Source: Actinophytocola oryzae
Lineage (GTDB): Bacteria; Actinomycetota; Actinomycetes; Mycobacteriales; Pseudonocardiaceae
Assembly: GCF_004364325.1 (NCBI RefSeq)
Contig: NZ_SOCP01000018.1
Location: 62,001-126,000, forward strand
Direction of reading: 5' to 3'
Length of the DNA stretch: 64,000 nt
Part shown: positions 48,964-58,287 of the stretch, piece by piece
Layout: the number at the start of each line of letters is the position of its first letter
How positions within the stretch are numbered: position 1 is the first letter of the stretch
Made by a program: the position numbers and the translations under genes
Notes under the pieces: model-generated
What the model was told of the DNA's origin: nothing
The model's database searches: none
Seen by the model: the letters and a program-made list of their open reading frames with translations, nothing else

Positions 48964-50664
48964 ATGTCACGACGAAGTCTCCTCGGGATCACCGTCCTGG
49001 TCGCGGCCGCCGCAGCGGTCCTTCCCACGACACCGGCCCAGGCAGCGGGCCACACACTGGTGGTCAACGTGGCCGCGCCGTTCCGGCCGGTCACCCACGT
49101 CGCCTCCGGCGGGCTGTACGCACTGGCGGAGAACAACCGGCCCGCCGACTCGACGCTGTTGCCCCTGAGGCTGAACACCAACACCCAGCCTCCGCCCGGT
49201 GTCGGGCAGCGACCCAACGGCCAGCCGCCCGGCGGCGACGCGCTCCTGGTCGCCGCGCAGGGTGACCGGGTCGGTGCCGCGCAGGTCATCCGCATGCCGG
49301 ACATCTACCCGAACTTCCCCTACCAGTGGGTCGGCTGGGACGACTGGCTGTCCAAGGTGGACACCATGGTGACCGCCAGGCTGAACGCCACCTCGGTGAG
49401 CAACGTGGTCGGCTGGGAGATCTGGAACGAGCCGGACTACACGTGGAACACCTCGGCCGCGGGCGACTTCAACGCGGGCTGGGTGCGGACCGTCCAGCGG
49501 ATCAGGACCCGCGACACCGTCACCCCGATCGTCGGCCCCAGCTACGCGACCTACGACACCAACCGGATGCGGACGTTCCTCACGGTCGCGCGGGACAACA
49601 ACGTGCTGCCGGACGTCATGATCTGGCACGAGCTGAACCACAGCAGCGCGGCCGTCGCGGGCAACGTCGCCGCCTACCGCTCGGTGGAGTCCTCGCTCGG
49701 CATCAGCCCCCGGCCGATCTTCATCAACGAGTACGCCTGGACCGACGAGATCGACGTGCCCGGCCGCGTGTCCAGCTACATCGCGAAGTTCGAGCGGGCG
49801 GGCGTGGCCGCCGCGGACCGCGCGTTCTGGTACGAGTACGGGACCGTCAACGGCCTGGTGGTCAACAACAGCGAGCCGACCGCCTCGTGGTGGATGTACA
49901 AGTGGTACGGCGACATGGCCGGCTCGATGGTGAGCACGACCCCGCCCGCGCAGACCGGCATCGACGGGTTCGCCTCCTACGACTCGACCCGCAGACGCGT
50001 CGACGTCGTGTTCGGTGACGAGTCCGGCACGAACTCGGTGCGGTTGACCGGACTCGGCGCGCTCGGCTCGAGCGTCCAGGTGACCCTGGAGTCGACCCCG
50101 GGTTCCGGCCGCACGACCGCCGTGAGCGCACCGACGACGATCTCCAACACCACGGCCACGGTCTCCGGTGGACAGCTCACCGTGTCCGTGCCGAACATGT
50201 CCGCGACCGGCGCCTACCACCTCGTGGTGCAGCCGACCAGCGGCGTGCCCGCCTACCAGCAGCGGTACGAGGCGGAGAACGCGTCGGTGTTCCGCGCGGC
50301 ACGGCTGTCGGCCTCCGGCGCGTCCAACGGCGGCTACGTCGGACGCATCGACAACACCGGCAACCCGCGCAACGACAGCTACGTGGACTTCGTCGTGAAC
50401 GTGCCGACCGCGCGGTCCTACACGATGACCATCGGCTACGCGAACGGCACCGGCGCGACCTCGACGCAGGGCCTGGCCTACAACGGCGGCGCGTGGTCGA
50501 CGGTCAGCTACCCGCCGACCGCGGGCTGGGGCCAGTTCGGCTCGACGGTGTCGACCACGGTCAGCCTCCGTGCGGGCTACAACGTGATCCGGCTGGCGAA
50601 GGGGTCGCCGTTCTTCGGCGGTGGCACCGGTTTCGCTGAGCTGGACTACATCCAGCTCACCTAG
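48964..50664 (+). CDS. Secreted GH39-like glycoside hydrolase with C-terminal CBM
   Basis: 566 residues with signal peptide (LLGITVLVAAAAAVLPTTPAQAA). A clan-A TIM barrel is suggested by acid/base Glu156 in WEIWNEPDY and nucleophile Glu256 in FINEYAW. After a beta-sandwich (330-420) comes a CBM6/35-like domain starting RYEAENASV and ending FAELDYIQLT. Substrate is probably arabinan or xylan. The GH family call is tentative. Confidence 0.8.
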   Translation: MSRRSLLGITVLVAAAAAVLPTTPAQAAGHTLVVNVAAPFRPVTHVASGGLYALAENNRPADSTLLPLRLNTNTQPPPGVGQRPNGQPPGGDALLVAAQGDRVGAAQVIRMPDIYPNFPYQWVGWDDWLSKVDTMVTARLNATSVSNVVGWEIWNEPDYTWNTSAAGDFNAGWVRTVQRIRTRDTVTPIVGPSYATYDTNRMRTFLTVARDNNVLPDVMIWHELNHSSAAVAGNVAAYRSVESSLGISPRPIFINEYAWTDEIDVPGRVSSYIAKFERAGVAAADRAFWYEYGTVNGLVVNNSEPTASWWMYKWYGDMAGSMVSTTPPAQTGIDGFASYDSTRRRVDVVFGDESGTNSVRLTGLGALGSSVQVTLESTPGSGRTTAVSAPTTISNTTATVSGGQLTVSVPNMSATGAYHLVVQPTSGVPAYQQRYEAENASVFRAARLSASGASNGGYVGRIDNTGNPRNDSYVDFVVNVPTARSYTMTIGYANGTGATSTQGLAYNGGAWSTVSYPPTAGWGQFGSTVSTTVSLRAGYNVIRLAKGSPFFGGGTGFAELDYIQLT

Positions 50665-50706
50665 ATCTCGACCGCCACATCGGGAGCGTACGCGTCCACC
50701 CGTAAT

Positions 50707-50720
50707 TGTTAACGCTAACA
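50707..50720. promoter_or_regulatory. LacI-type operator upstream of the RICIN genes
   Basis: TGTTAACGCTAACA has 5-bp perfect arms around ACGC. It lies 22 bp before the ATG of the RICIN-metallopeptidase gene and close to the ribosome-binding site. Its arms differ from the operator at 43909, so another LacI-family protein probably binds here. Confidence 0.55.
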
Positions 50721-50742
50721 TTCAATAGCTCTGGAGGACTCG

Positions 50743-51873
50743 ATGACGCGTCCTGTCATGGTTCGAAGCCCGAGGCGGCTCGTGCGGCTGGTTGTGCTCG
50801 CGGTGCTCGGCCTGGTGGCCGGGCTGGTGTCCGCGCTGCCTGCCGCTGCGGCGACCACCTTCACGAGTACCCTGGTCAACCAGGCGAGTGGTGGCTGTGC
50901 CGCCGTGCCGGGCGGCGCGAGCACCAGTGCTCTGCAGCTGGTCGCACAGACCTGCGACGCCAGCGCCCGGCAGTCGTTCACGTTCACGCCGGTGTCCGGC
51001 TCGTCGGACGCCTACCGCGTGGGAACGCTAACATCGGGTAGCTGCCTGGACATCTCGGGAGCGTCCACCTCGGACAACGCCGCCGTGATCCAGTATGCCT
51101 GCCACAGTGCGGGCAACCAGCAGTTCCGGTTGCAGGCGGTCGGCACGAACGTCAACGTCGTGGCCGTCGGCTCCGGCAAGTGCGTGGCCCTGTCCGGCGC
51201 CAACCTGGTGCAGCTGCCGTGTTCGACCTCGGCGGACCGGGTGTGGCGGGTGCCCGGCTTCACGAGCGGCGGTGGCACGCAGGACCCGCCGACCAGGACG
51301 GTGCGGGTGTTCCTGCTGCGCCCGTCCGACGTGCCGTACGACCAGCGGTACCCGGACGGCATCGCGAACGTGATGCGTGAGGCACAGCGGTACTACCTGC
51401 AGGAGCTGGGCAAGACGTTCCGGCTCAACAGCGTCGTGGTCGAGGTGGTCGTCGGCGAGCACGTGAAGAGCTGGTACGAGAACACACCGAACGGCAGCGA
51501 CCGCTACTGGTGGGCCGTGTTCAACATGCAGCAGGAGCTGCTGCGCAGGCTGGACCTGCGTGCCCCGGACAGCCGGTGGCTCAACGTCGGTGAGGTCATC
51601 GCCGAGGGCCAGGGGGCGGGCGGCGGTGGCGGCGGTGGCTGGGTGATCCTCTGCCAGCACGACGCGGACGGCGCCGCGGGTCTCGGCGGGGCCATGAACC
51701 GTTGGTACGGCGGGATGGTCCACGAGCTGGGTCACGCGTTCGGCCTGCCGGACTCGTCGTCGACGGACGGCACCCCGATGTCCGCGTCCTTCTACAGCTA
51801 CCCGAACACCCACTTCAACCAGAGCCAGAAGACCGCGATCCTCAACGGTCCCTACGGCACCTTCCTTTTCTGA
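50743..51873 (+). CDS. Secreted RICIN-domain zinc metallopeptidase
   Basis: 376 residues with a signal peptide ending LPAAAA, ribosome-binding site CTGGAGGA. Residues 40-165 form a ricin-type lectin domain (GSCLDISGASTSDNAAVIQ, QQFRLQ). The catalytic part has HELGHAFGLPD with HExxHxxxxxxD and a downstream GTPMSASF that may be the Met-turn of a metzincin. Probably extracellular and targeted to glycans; one option is cleavage of arabinosylated glycoproteins. Confidence 0.85.
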   Translation: MTRPVMVRSPRRLVRLVVLAVLGLVAGLVSALPAAAATTFTSTLVNQASGGCAAVPGGASTSALQLVAQTCDASARQSFTFTPVSGSSDAYRVGTLTSGSCLDISGASTSDNAAVIQYACHSAGNQQFRLQAVGTNVNVVAVGSGKCVALSGANLVQLPCSTSADRVWRVPGFTSGGGTQDPPTRTVRVFLLRPSDVPYDQRYPDGIANVMREAQRYYLQELGKTFRLNSVVVEVVVGEHVKSWYENTPNGSDRYWWAVFNMQQELLRRLDLRAPDSRWLNVGEVIAEGQGAGGGGGGGWVILCQHDADGAAGLGGAMNRWYGGMVHELGHAFGLPDSSSTDGTPMSASFYSYPNTHFNQSQKTAILNGPYGTFLF

Positions 51874-51893
51874 GCACGCGAAGTGAGGCTTCG

Positions 51894-54593
51894 ATGAAGA
51901 AGAGACACCTGGTGTTGTTGACGCTGACGACACTGGCGGCCGGGTTCGTGGTGACGGCTCCGGCCAGTGCCGCGACCGCGTTCACGTCCACGATCGTCAA
52001 CACCGGCAACGGGAACTGCGCGACCGTGCCCAGCGGCACGAGTGCGGTGCAGCTGACCCTGTCGGCCTGCAACTCCGGCGCGGGTCAGTCCTACACCTTC
52101 ACGCCGGTGTCCGGCGACGTCTACACCATCGCCACGTTCACCTCGGGCAGCTGTCTGGACATCTCCGGCGCGTCCACCTCGGACAACGCCGCGGTGATCC
52201 AGTACGCCTGTCACAGCGCGGCCAACCAGCAGTTCCGGCTGCAGTCCACCGGTACCAACACCTTCACCGTGATCGCGGTCGGCTCCGGCAAGTGCGTCGC
52301 GCCGTCGGGCAGCACGCTGGTCCAACTGCCCTGCTCGACCAGCCTGGCGTGGCGCCTGCCCGGCTTCAACCCGGGCACGAGTGACACCTACCAGACCATC
52401 CCCAACCTGGCGCCCAACGCGTGCAGGAACTCCAGCCTGCCCAGGTCGTACGGCACGAACTTCCAGACCCCGAACGACCCGTACGGCCTCGGTTTCCAGA
52501 ACACGACGGCGATCGGCTGGGACGGCAACTACTGGCCGGTGACGACGTTCCTGTCCGGCTCGTTCTGGGCGCGGGGCGTGAGCAACACCTACAACGGACT
52601 GTGCGGCGGGATGTACTCGTTCAGTGCGTACACCTACGGCGGCAACCCGGGCGCGCAGTCGGTGCAGTGGACCGAGGACAACGGCTACCTACCCGCGATG
52701 CGGACCAGCCGCACCTCGGGCAACGTCGGCATCGTCATCAAGAACTTCGCCAACCGGGTCACCATCAACGGCAACGCGTTCATGCTGGTCTACACGCGGG
52801 TGGCGATCACCAACAACGGCTCGTCGTCGGTGACGGTCCCACCGGGCGGCTCCGGCCCGAACCTGGTGCGGCTCACGAGTTCCACTTCGGACACCGTGGC
52901 AGCGGGCCAGACGAGCAACCACGACTTCGTGGTGGCCGTCGACAACTTCGGCAACGGCGCCGCCTACCCGACGGGCACGACGCTGTCGTCGAACGCGCCG
53001 AACTACGACACCGCCTACAACCAGATGGTGTCGTACTGGAACTCGCGGCTGGCCGAGACGAACACGTTCAGCCTGCCCAACACCACGCTGCCCAACACCG
53101 GCAACCTGGCGAACCCCGGCACCGCGATGACGAACGCCTACAAGGCAGGCACGATCTACAACCTGATCATGCAGGTCGGCAAGGCGCAGTTCTCCGGGGC
53201 CAACAACTACAACTGGATCCTCAACCACGACGTGCCGGGCGAGCTGACGGCGAAGTTCCTGACCGGCGACTTCCGGGACGCCAGGAACCTCCTGCTGACC
53301 GCACGGATCTCCCAGCAGACCGGCTGGGACGAGGTCGGCGCGAACTGGTACTGGGACGGCGTGTGGAAGACGGTCGGCACGTGGGCGACCTACCTGCAGA
53401 AGACCAACGACACGGCCTTCGTCAGCCAGTACTTCCGCGACGACCAGTCCAGTGCCTCGCCGTGGGGTCCGAGCCTGTACACGATCGCGCGGGTGCGGTA
53501 CCCGGCGCAGCTGGACACCGACGGCACGCTGCGCTCCAACTTCGACAACGACTCGACCGGCCGCTGGCTGTTCAGCAACTTCTCGGCGCTGCAGATGCTG
53601 GCGTCGTACAAGTACATCGCGACGAAGATCGGTCAGACCGCCGAGGCGACCTGGGCGAACGGCGCCTACAACACGCTGCTCAGCTCGCTGAACACGGTCG
53701 TCGGCCGCAACCAGTCGACGAACGGCTTCAACTACCTGCCGTGTGAGGTGCACCGGCCGAACAGCGCCAACCGCTGCAACACGTTCAACGACGCGAACTG
53801 GGCCTCGCCCGGCTGGGTCGGGCAGAACCAGTGGTCGACGATGCTGTCCGGCGGCACGCTGAGCGGCATCATGGGTGACCCGGGCCAGATCGACCGCATG
53901 TACCAGTGGGGCTTCAACCGCTTGTCCGCCAACGGCTACCCGTATCCCACGTTCGGTGCGTTCAACGGGTACTCGACCGCGTACAACACGTCGTACTCGT
54001 CGGACGGGTTGTACTCCAACAACTACCGCGACCTGCCGATCACGAGCTACGCCTGGCAGTTGCGGACCACCACCGGCGGCCCGAACGCCTGGTGGGAGGC
54101 CAACGGCAGCGGACCGAACGCCAACAACCCGTGGATCGGCAGCCATGCGGGCCCGCAGTTCGGCGCGTGCCCGTACGCGTGGCCGATCGCCGGGCAGCAG
54201 GAGGGTCTGCTGGAGTCGCTGGTGGCGGAGGGCCTGGCGTCGACCGGTTCCGGGCCGTACACGTTCACCAGGCCGCTCTACGTCGGGCGCGGAGTGCCGA
54301 ACACGTGGGTCGCACCTGGGCAGACGATGTCGGTCGGCAACCTGACCAACACCTACGACGTGTCGACGGGCAGCCGCTCCACGTACGGCGTGACGATCGC
54401 GGTGGGCGGGTCGAGTGGCGCGCGGGTCGTGACGGTGTCGCTGTCGGGCAGCCTGCCCGGCGGCACGGTCAGCATCCAGCTGCCGATCTTCGCGACGGTA
54501 GGCGTCACGTCGGTCAGCGGCGGCACCTACAACTCGAGCACACGCACGGTCACCGCCAGCGCGAACACCGTAACGATCAACCTGGCGGGCTAA
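51894..54593 (+). CDS. Secreted RICIN-domain large hydrolase, probably (alpha/alpha)6 glycosidase
   Basis: 899 residues with signal peptide (LVLLTLTTLAAGFVVTAPASA). A RICIN domain (30-160) nearly identical in sequence pattern to that of the preceding gene is followed by a beta-sandwich (170-370), a helical region (380-780) with YNLIMQVGKAQFSG, WILNHDVPGELTAKFLTGD, GWDEVGANWYWDGVWKTVGTWATYL, and a final beta-domain. This resembles six-hairpin glycosidases, but no CAZy family is recognised. Context suggests plant-glycan cleavage. Confidence 0.8.
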   Translation: MKKRHLVLLTLTTLAAGFVVTAPASAATAFTSTIVNTGNGNCATVPSGTSAVQLTLSACNSGAGQSYTFTPVSGDVYTIATFTSGSCLDISGASTSDNAAVIQYACHSAANQQFRLQSTGTNTFTVIAVGSGKCVAPSGSTLVQLPCSTSLAWRLPGFNPGTSDTYQTIPNLAPNACRNSSLPRSYGTNFQTPNDPYGLGFQNTTAIGWDGNYWPVTTFLSGSFWARGVSNTYNGLCGGMYSFSAYTYGGNPGAQSVQWTEDNGYLPAMRTSRTSGNVGIVIKNFANRVTINGNAFMLVYTRVAITNNGSSSVTVPPGGSGPNLVRLTSSTSDTVAAGQTSNHDFVVAVDNFGNGAAYPTGTTLSSNAPNYDTAYNQMVSYWNSRLAETNTFSLPNTTLPNTGNLANPGTAMTNAYKAGTIYNLIMQVGKAQFSGANNYNWILNHDVPGELTAKFLTGDFRDARNLLLTARISQQTGWDEVGANWYWDGVWKTVGTWATYLQKTNDTAFVSQYFRDDQSSASPWGPSLYTIARVRYPAQLDTDGTLRSNFDNDSTGRWLFSNFSALQMLASYKYIATKIGQTAEATWANGAYNTLLSSLNTVVGRNQSTNGFNYLPCEVHRPNSANRCNTFNDANWASPGWVGQNQWSTMLSGGTLSGIMGDPGQIDRMYQWGFNRLSANGYPYPTFGAFNGYSTAYNTSYSSDGLYSNNYRDLPITSYAWQLRTTTGGPNAWWEANGSGPNANNPWIGSHAGPQFGACPYAWPIAGQQEGLLESLVAEGLASTGSGPYTFTRPLYVGRGVPNTWVAPGQTMSVGNLTNTYDVSTGSRSTYGVTIAVGGSSGARVVTVSLSGSLPGGTVSIQLPIFATVGVTSVSGGTYNSSTRTVTASANTVTINLAG

Positions 54594-54610
54594 CCCCAAC
54601 CGGCCCCAAC

Positions 54611-54767
54611 CCGACCGCACTGAAGGCGTCCTTCGTAACGCTCGACGTTACGAAGGCGTCCTTCAGTACGCCCGACGTTCAGCATGCCCGACGTTCAGCA
54701 TGCCCAACGTTACGAAGGCGTCCTTCGGTACGTCCAGCGTTATGAAGGCGTCCTTCAGTGCGGTCGG
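54611..54767. repeat. Palindromic MITE-like element, copy 1
   Basis: 157 bp bounded by inverted CCGACCGCACTGAAGG. Four GAAGGCGTCCTTC cores lie at 54622, 54652, 54714 and 54744 (spacing 30-62-30). Each pair forms a near-perfect inverted repeat. No coding capacity. It may act as a terminator between the two enzyme genes. Confidence 0.85.
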
Positions 54768-54790
54768 CGGCCCCCTCGAAAGGCGCGATC

Positions 54791-57016
54791 ATGCAATCGT
54801 TCGACCGTCGTACCGTCCTGAGAACCGCAGGCGCGCTCGTGGCGAGTGCCGCGCTGGCGCCGACCCTCGCCCGTGAGGCAGTCGCCGCGACCGCCGCCCG
54901 CACGGACATCGGCGTGTCCGTGTTCGCCTTCCCCCTCGGCTCGGTCCGGCTGCAGTCCGGCCCGTTCCTGGACAACATGAACCGCCAGCTGGCCTACTTC
55001 CGGTTCGTCGACGCGGACCGGCTGCTGCACACGTTCCGGCTCACCGCGGGCCTGTCCACCTCCGCACAGGCCTGCGGCGGCTGGGAGACCCCGACCACCG
55101 AGCTGCGCGGCCACTCGACCGGGCACCTGCTGACCGGCCTCGCACAGGCCTACGCGAACACCGGTGACACGCAGTACAAGACCAAGGGCGACTACCTGGT
55201 CACCTCACTCGCCGCGTGCCAGGCGCGGTCGCCGCAGCAGGGCTTCCACACCGGCTACCTGTCGGCATACCCGGAGAACTTCTTCGACCGCCTCGAAAGC
55301 GGCCAGTCGGTGTGGGCGCCCTACTACACACTGCACAAGATCATGGCCGGGCTGCTCGACCAGTACCTGCTGGCAGGCAACCAGCAGGCGCTCGACGTGC
55401 TGCTGCGCAAGGCCGCCTGGGTGAAGACCCGCACGGACCCGCTGTCCACCAGCCAGATGCAGCAGACACTGCGCACCGAGTTCGGCGGCATGCCCGAGGT
55501 GCTGACGAACCTGTACCAGCTGACCGGCACCGCGGACCACCTCGCGACGGCGCAACGGTTCGACCACGCGCAGATCCTCGACCCGCTGGCCGCCAACCAG
55601 GACCGGCTGTCCGGGTTCCACGCCAACACCCAGATCCCGAAGATCCTCGGTGCGATCCGCGAGTACCACGCGACCGGCAACACCCGCTACCGGGACATCG
55701 CGGTCAACTTCTGGCGCATGGTGATCGACCACCACACGTACGTGATAGGCGGCAACTCCAACGGTGAGTACTTCCAGACTCCCGACGCCATCTCCACCCA
55801 GCTGTCGGACAGCACGTGCGAGGTCTGCAACACCTACAACATGCTGAAGCTGACCCGTCAGCTGTTCTTCACGAACCCGAGCGCCGCGGAGTACATGGAC
55901 TACTACGAGTCGGCCCTGTACAACCAGATCCTCGGCGAGCAGGACCCCAGCTCCGGCCACGGCTTCGTGACGTACTACAACCCGTTGCGGGCGGGCGGCA
56001 TCAAGACCTACTCCAACGACTACAACAGCTTCACCTGCGACCACGGCACCGGCATGGAGTCGCAGACGAAGTTCGCCGACTCGATCTACTTCCACGCCGG
56101 CGAGACGCTGTACGTGAACCTGTTCGTCCCGTCGGTGCTGACATGGCCAGGCCGGAACATCGCGATCCGCCAGGACACCACGTACCCGTCCTCGCCGACC
56201 ACCCGTCTCACGGTCACGGGCTCCGGCCACATCGCGCTGAAGATCCGTATCCCGCGCTGGACCTCTGGCGCGGTGGTGCGGGTCAACGGCACGCCACAGA
56301 ACGTGGCGGCGGGCGCGTACGCGACGATCGACCGGACCTGGGCGTCCGGCGACGTCGTGGAGGTCGCGGTCCCGGCGACCCTGACCTTCCCGCGCGCCAA
56401 CGACAACGCATCGATCGGCGCAGTGCGGTACGGCGCGATCGTGCTCGCGGGCCAGTACGGCTCGACGGACCTCAACGGCACCCTGCCGACACTGCAGACG
56501 AACACACTGGTACAGGACAGCACGAACCCGCTGCGCTTCACGGGCACGGCGAGCACGGGCGCGGTGACCCTGCTGCCGTACTACGTGACCCACCACCAGC
56601 GCTACACGGTGTACTGGCGCATGGGCAGCACACCGGCCGGCACGTCCTACGAGGCGGAGGCGACCGCGAACACCCTGGGCGGCCAGGCGGTGCGGCGCAA
56701 CTCGTCGGGTGCCTCCGGTGGCGCGGTGGTGGGCTATGTCGGCAACGGCACGGCGAACTACCTGCAGTTCAACAACGTCACCGCCACGGCGGGCACCCAC
56801 GCCGTGACCGTGTACTACGCGTCAGGGGACAGCCGGTCCCTGAGTGTGAGCGCCAACGGCGGCACGGCCACGACCGTCACCGCCCCGAGCACAGGCGGCT
56901 GGGACACGCCCGCCTCGGTCACGGTGACACTGACCCTGGTGGCAGGCACCAACACCATCCGAATCGGCAACGCCTCCGGCTGGGCACCCGACATCGACCG
57001 AATCGTGGTGAGCTGA
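54791..57016 (+). CDS. Secreted GH127-type beta-L-arabinofuranosidase with C-terminal CBM
   Basis: 741 residues with Tat-like signal (DRRTVLRTAGALVASAALAP). GH127 features: GWETPTTELRGHSTGHLLTGLA, WAPYYTLHKIMAGLLDQY, YVIGGNSNGE, CEVCNTYNMLKLTRQLF and FTCDHGTGMESQTKF. The expected site is Glu344, Cys346, Cys416 and a second Cys, but residue 417 is Asp. The last 125 residues are a CBM35-like domain (YEAEATANTLGG...DIDRIVVS) shared with the next gene. Closer to the GH146-like subgroup than the GH127 at 47023. Confidence 0.88.
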   Translation: MQSFDRRTVLRTAGALVASAALAPTLAREAVAATAARTDIGVSVFAFPLGSVRLQSGPFLDNMNRQLAYFRFVDADRLLHTFRLTAGLSTSAQACGGWETPTTELRGHSTGHLLTGLAQAYANTGDTQYKTKGDYLVTSLAACQARSPQQGFHTGYLSAYPENFFDRLESGQSVWAPYYTLHKIMAGLLDQYLLAGNQQALDVLLRKAAWVKTRTDPLSTSQMQQTLRTEFGGMPEVLTNLYQLTGTADHLATAQRFDHAQILDPLAANQDRLSGFHANTQIPKILGAIREYHATGNTRYRDIAVNFWRMVIDHHTYVIGGNSNGEYFQTPDAISTQLSDSTCEVCNTYNMLKLTRQLFFTNPSAAEYMDYYESALYNQILGEQDPSSGHGFVTYYNPLRAGGIKTYSNDYNSFTCDHGTGMESQTKFADSIYFHAGETLYVNLFVPSVLTWPGRNIAIRQDTTYPSSPTTRLTVTGSGHIALKIRIPRWTSGAVVRVNGTPQNVAAGAYATIDRTWASGDVVEVAVPATLTFPRANDNASIGAVRYGAIVLAGQYGSTDLNGTLPTLQTNTLVQDSTNPLRFTGTASTGAVTLLPYYVTHHQRYTVYWRMGSTPAGTSYEAEATANTLGGQAVRRNSSGASGGAVVGYVGNGTANYLQFNNVTATAGTHAVTVYYASGDSRSLSVSANGGTATTVTAPSTGGWDTPASVTVTLTLVAGTNTIRIGNASGWAPDIDRIVVS
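56642..57016 (+). repeat. CBM-encoding duplication, copy 1
   Basis: Colinear without gaps with 57864-58238 (offset 1,222 bp), ending at the stop codons of both genes. Differences are scattered substitutions. Confidence 0.9.
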
Positions 57017-57017
57017 C

Positions 57018-58238
57018 ATGCGTGCCTGGATACTGCTCGCGGCCCTGTCGCTGTCCCTTGTGGACGTGACACCGGCGGTGGCCGCGCAGGGCGTCGTGCC
57101 GGGGCTCACGGGCTCCGCCGCGGTGCGGTCCGCCGGTGACGCGGCGGTGCGGTTCCGCGAGCTGACGGAGGCCCGCATCGCCCGCGCCGACCTGCACACG
57201 GCGTGGGGCACGTTCTTCAACGACACGGCGAGCACGGGCCTGCGGGCGACGCACACCGTGCTGAACGTGACCACCACCGGCGGCGACTACGTGTACGCCC
57301 CGACGGCACTCCCGCCGGGCAACGCCTGCCTGGAGATGACCACGGCGTACACGCCGTCTGGTCCGAAGCTGTGGGCGTGGGACTGGTGCGGCGGCCGCGA
57401 CACCATCGGCAAGGTCGTCGACATGGACGCGGCGTTCCAAGCCACGTACACGACGGTGGTCGACGGTCGGCGTGTGTACACAATGGACGAACACCGCACG
57501 TCGACCACGGCCAACACGTGGACCGCGTACCTGATGAACTACCGCACCGGTGCGTGGGACGTGTTCTACACGAGCACCGGCACGAAGGACATCCCCGGCT
57601 CGACGTGGGACTTCTTCGAGATCTACACGACGGTGAACCCGTCGACGGGTGCCGGCTACTTCTGCCGCGACCTGCAGGGCGCGACCATCGACGCGTCGAA
57701 CATGCTGGTGCAGCAGAACGGGAACTGGGTGCCCGCGAGCCCGACCAACTCCTCGCTCGCGTCCCCGCCGTCCGGCAGCCGCTTCGACTGCCCGTCGCTG
57801 ACCTTCTCGGTGGTCCACGCCAACGACGCCTGGCGCGCGCAGGTGGGGCAGGCCCAGACGGGCACGTCCTACGAGGCGGAGGCGACCGCGAACACCCTGG
57901 CCGGGCAGGCGGTGCGGCGCAACAGCTCGGGTGCGTCCGGTGGTGCGGTGGTGGGCTATGTCGGCAACGGCACGGCGAACTACCTGCAGCTCAACAACAT
58001 CACCGCGACGGCGGGTACCCACCGGGTGACGATCTACTACGCGTCGGGGGAGAACCGTTCGGTGGCGGTGAGCGCCGACAACGGCACGGCGACCACGGTC
58101 AGCACGCCGAGCACCGGTGGCTGGGACACGGTCGGATCGGTCACCGCGACGCTCACCCTGGCGGCAGGCACGAACACCATCCGGCTCGCCAACCCGTCCG
58201 GCTGGGCGCCGGACATCGACCGCGTCGTGGTCAGCTGA
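57018..58238 (+). CDS. Secreted CBM-containing protein of unknown activity
   Basis: 406 residues with signal peptide (ILLAALSLSLVDVTPAVAA). Starts 1 bp after the GH127 stop. The N-terminal 260 residues show an unrecognised domain with four Cys (ACLEM, WDWCGG, GYFCRDL, FDCPS) and Trp/Tyr-rich strands (GPKLWAWDWCGG, TWDFFEIYTT). The C-terminus is a CBM35-like domain copied from the GH127. It may be a binding protein or an undescribed enzyme. Confidence 0.85.
   Translation: MRAWILLAALSLSLVDVTPAVAAQGVVPGLTGSAAVRSAGDAAVRFRELTEARIARADLHTAWGTFFNDTASTGLRATHTVLNVTTTGGDYVYAPTALPPGNACLEMTTAYTPSGPKLWAWDWCGGRDTIGKVVDMDAAFQATYTTVVDGRRVYTMDEHRTSTTANTWTAYLMNYRTGAWDVFYTSTGTKDIPGSTWDFFEIYTTVNPSTGAGYFCRDLQGATIDASNMLVQQNGNWVPASPTNSSLASPPSGSRFDCPSLTFSVVHANDAWRAQVGQAQTGTSYEAEATANTLAGQAVRRNSSGASGGAVVGYVGNGTANYLQLNNITATAGTHRVTIYYASGENRSVAVSADNGTATTVSTPSTGGWDTVGSVTATLTLAAGTNTIRLANPSGWAPDIDRVVVS
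57864..58238 (+). repeat. CBM-encoding duplication, copy 2
   Basis: See the first copy at 56642; ungapped to the stop codon. Confidence 0.9.
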
Positions 58239-58242
58239 GCGA

Positions 58243-58282
58243 CCCCGCTCGTGGGTGGCGTGCTGCCACCCACGAGCAGGGG
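58243..58282. terminator. Strong bidirectional terminator
   Basis: A perfect 13-bp stem (GCTCGTGGGTGGC with GCCACCCACGAGC, 58247-58277) has a 5-base loop and continues with CCCC/GGGG after a bulge. It lies between convergent genes. Confidence 0.8.
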
Positions 58283-58287
58283 GCCGG

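Noticed and set aside
54611..54767. CRISPR array from four spaced palindromes
   Set aside because: Cores are only 13 bp, inter-core segments are themselves related and inverted, and spacing is 30-62-30 rather than regular.
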